A stretch of DNA of 64,000 nucleotides from Pyricularia pennisetigena (taxonomy: Eukaryota > Ascomycota > Sordariomycetes > Magnaporthales > Pyriculariaceae): positions 1 through 64,000 of the forward strand of contig NW_021940934.1 in NCBI RefSeq assembly GCF_004337985.1. The letters run 5' to 3'. The notes beneath the pieces were generated by a model. The model did not search any database, was not told where the DNA came from, and saw nothing but the letters and a program-made list of their open reading frames with translations. A program made the position numbers and the translations under genes. Every line of letters starts with the position of its first letter. The first letter of the stretch is position 1. Positions 62,524 to 64,000 of the stretch are shown piece after piece.

Positions 62524-64000
62524 ATGCCACCATCCAAGCGGCACCGCGAGGCAAATGCGACCGACATGCCGCTTTCACAGATAACCCCACCATCAAAGCG
62601 GCACCGCGAGGCAGATACGTCTGAGAGAGAGCCTAGAATTACACCGGAGGATTTTACAGTTGGCTGGATTTGCGCTCTGCCCATCGAGCTGGCAGCCGCG
62701 GTTGAGATAATGGACAAGGAATTTGCCGACCTACCCTCCCACCCGACCGACTTTAATATCTACTCCTTCGGCCGCATCGGAAACCATAACGTCGTGGCTG
62801 CTTGCCTGCCAGCCGGTCAGATGGGCACGAACCAAGCAGCTGTTGTGGCCAGCCAGATGAACGCCAGCTTCCCCTCGTTGCGGTTTGGCGTTTTAGTCGG
62901 CATCGGCGGTGGAGTCCCGAACCTCGATGCGGATATTGATATTCGGCTCGGCGACGTCGTAATAAGCCAGCCTGCAGGTCGCTATGGTGGAGTGGTTCAA
63001 TACGATTTTGGGAAGACTGGAGCTGACGGTCGTGTCACTCGTACTGGCAGCCTCAACGCGCCGCCGACGATTCTTCTCAATGCCTTGGCCAAGCTTCGTG
63101 CCAACGATTTCCGGGACAGGACGCAAGTCGTCGCGCATTTATCGAAACTTTCTAGCCAGCCAAAGTTCGCATCCCCAGGTCCCGAAAATGACATGCTTTA
63201 TGAAGCATCATCACAGCATGAGGCCGGAGTTACGTGTGTGAAATGCCGGCCGGAGGATATGGTTGATAGGGAAACGCGTACAACGACAGATCCACGGTTA
63301 TTTTTTGGCACGATTGCATCTGGTAACCAGGTTATGAAGGATGGATTAACGCGCGACAGATACAGCCAGGAATTAGGTGGTGTATTATGTTTTGAGATGG
63401 AAGCGGCCGGCCTTATGAACAGCTTTCCATGTATCGTCGTCCGTGGGATTTGCGATTATGCGGATGCGCACAAGAACAAGCGTTGGCAACCGTATGCAGC
63501 AGCAACTGCGGCAGCATGCGCAAAAGAGCTTCTCTCTGTCATACATCGAGAAAAGGTCCTCGAGGAGAAGCTTGTTCGACAATTAATCCCTAGTGAGTAA
63601 ATTGTTTTAGACAACTTGGGAAACGGAACATTGCGTACTGTGGTTGTAGCACTTTGTAAATTATCAATAGTGGTGTAAGAATATTACGTTAACCAGTATT
63701 TGTGCTATTAGTCGCCGAGGAACAACTACACGTTTCCATACATCAACGGGATATTGCTGCTCAGCAACTCGCAGAGCTTCAGCTGCAGAGGTTCGTAGAA
63801 ACTCACTTAGTTGTGAACCTTGACTGACTGCTATTAGCGAGATACTTAAAGATCGCCCCCTGGACCTTCCTATTGTTCCCCAAGCATGTTACGACAGCAG
63901 CGATGTTCAAAACAGCCCGAGATGTGAAGGTCAAACTCGGCTTCGCATTCGGGAAACCATACACAACTGGGCGGAAGAATGTGCTGAGCCTCTATTTTAG
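62524..64000 (+). CDS. PNP-NACHT NOD-like receptor, runs off window; TAG at last codon
   Basis: ATG at 62524 is chosen because the PNP_UDP family start (FTVGWICALPIELAAA) follows about 45 residues later; the upstream open frame lacks similarity. Exons: 62524-63592, 63712-63790 and 63838-64000 (introns 119 and 47 bp, GTGAGT...TAG and GTTCGT...TAG). The nucleoside-phosphorylase-like domain is complete: VGIGGGVPN, IRLGDVVIS, the TIASGNQVMKDG segment, LCFEMEAAGL and CDYADAHKNKRWQPYAA. A helical linker follows, then the NACHT entry up to Pro-Leu-Phe, where the paralogue reads TGG and this copy reads TAG (63998-64000), the last codon in view. In fungal NLRs the PNP domain is an N-terminal effector or ligand domain. 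A 17-residue unit (MPLSQI-x-PPSKRHREA) is duplicated near the N-terminus. Confidence 0.85.
63838..64000 (+). repeat. Direct repeat of NLR linker/NACHT start (also 32091-32253)
   Basis: About 390 bp (63610-64000) closely match 31865-32253, including both introns, showing that the two NLR genes are recent paralogues in the same orientation. Confidence 0.9.

Noticed and set aside
1..64000. CRISPR arrays, prokaryotic operons, ribosome binding sites
   Set aside because: The window is clearly eukaryotic (introns, fungal retroelements); the only short tandem array is the 12-bp minisatellite without spacers.

Overview
The window looks like a transposon-rich accessory region of a filamentous ascomycete (Pezizomycotina). 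The reasons are short introns (47-102 bp) with GT...CTAAC/CTGAC...AG signals, a Tad1-type LINE, a chromodomain Ty3/gypsy element, a pogo/Fot1-like transposase, and NOD-like receptors (NLRs) of the PNP-NACHT-WD40 type. The class within Pezizomycotina cannot be fixed from the sequence. Several broken genes carry stops that fit C-to-T change at CpA, which is the footprint of repeat-induced point mutation (RIP).

1-5.95 kb is an AT-rich island of LTR debris from four LTR families. It holds one candidate small secreted protein gene (4470-4703, minus). 5.96-10.57 kb is a chromovirus-type gypsy element whose reverse transcriptase lies in an N gap. 10.6-25 kb is gene-poor and full of old dispersed repeats. 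It contains a three-exon casein-kinase-1-like probable pseudokinase (12.7-13.9 kb), an arylamine N-acetyltransferase (15.2-16.3 kb, minus) and an aminoglycoside-phosphotransferase-fold (APH) kinase-like gene (18.9-19.7 kb, minus). A 5'-truncated Tad1 LINE with a 16-bp target duplication sits at 25.0-27.2 kb, next to a complete two-exon APH-fold gene (27.4-28.2 kb).

30.8-31.4 kb is a decayed gene split by a solo LTR. 31.9-34.5 kb is a NACHT-WD40 NLR that has lost its N-terminal domain and carries a stop. 35-43 kb looks like a small metabolic block: an alpha/beta-hydrolase, two HxxxD acyltransferases in tandem (one decayed, one with a homopolymer frameshift) and a GH3 glycosidase. 43.8-54.4 kb holds a pogo-like transposase cut by a full-length Tad1 LINE, then a second, 3'-lacking LINE copy. 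Two single Ns bound the 43,828-51,127 block, so its placement is doubtful.

54.4-62 kb contains a Ser/Thr-rich ORF cut by the LINE, a gypsy RT fragment, a helix-turn-helix fragment, a MADS-box-like gene and a multi-exon coiled-coil gene. From 62.5 kb to the window end runs a second NLR, with an intact PNP_UDP domain. It shares intron positions with the 32-kb copy and meets a TAG exactly at the last codon of the window. Overall, immune-type receptors, kinase-fold accessory genes and a metabolic block sit among transposons that have broken several of them.
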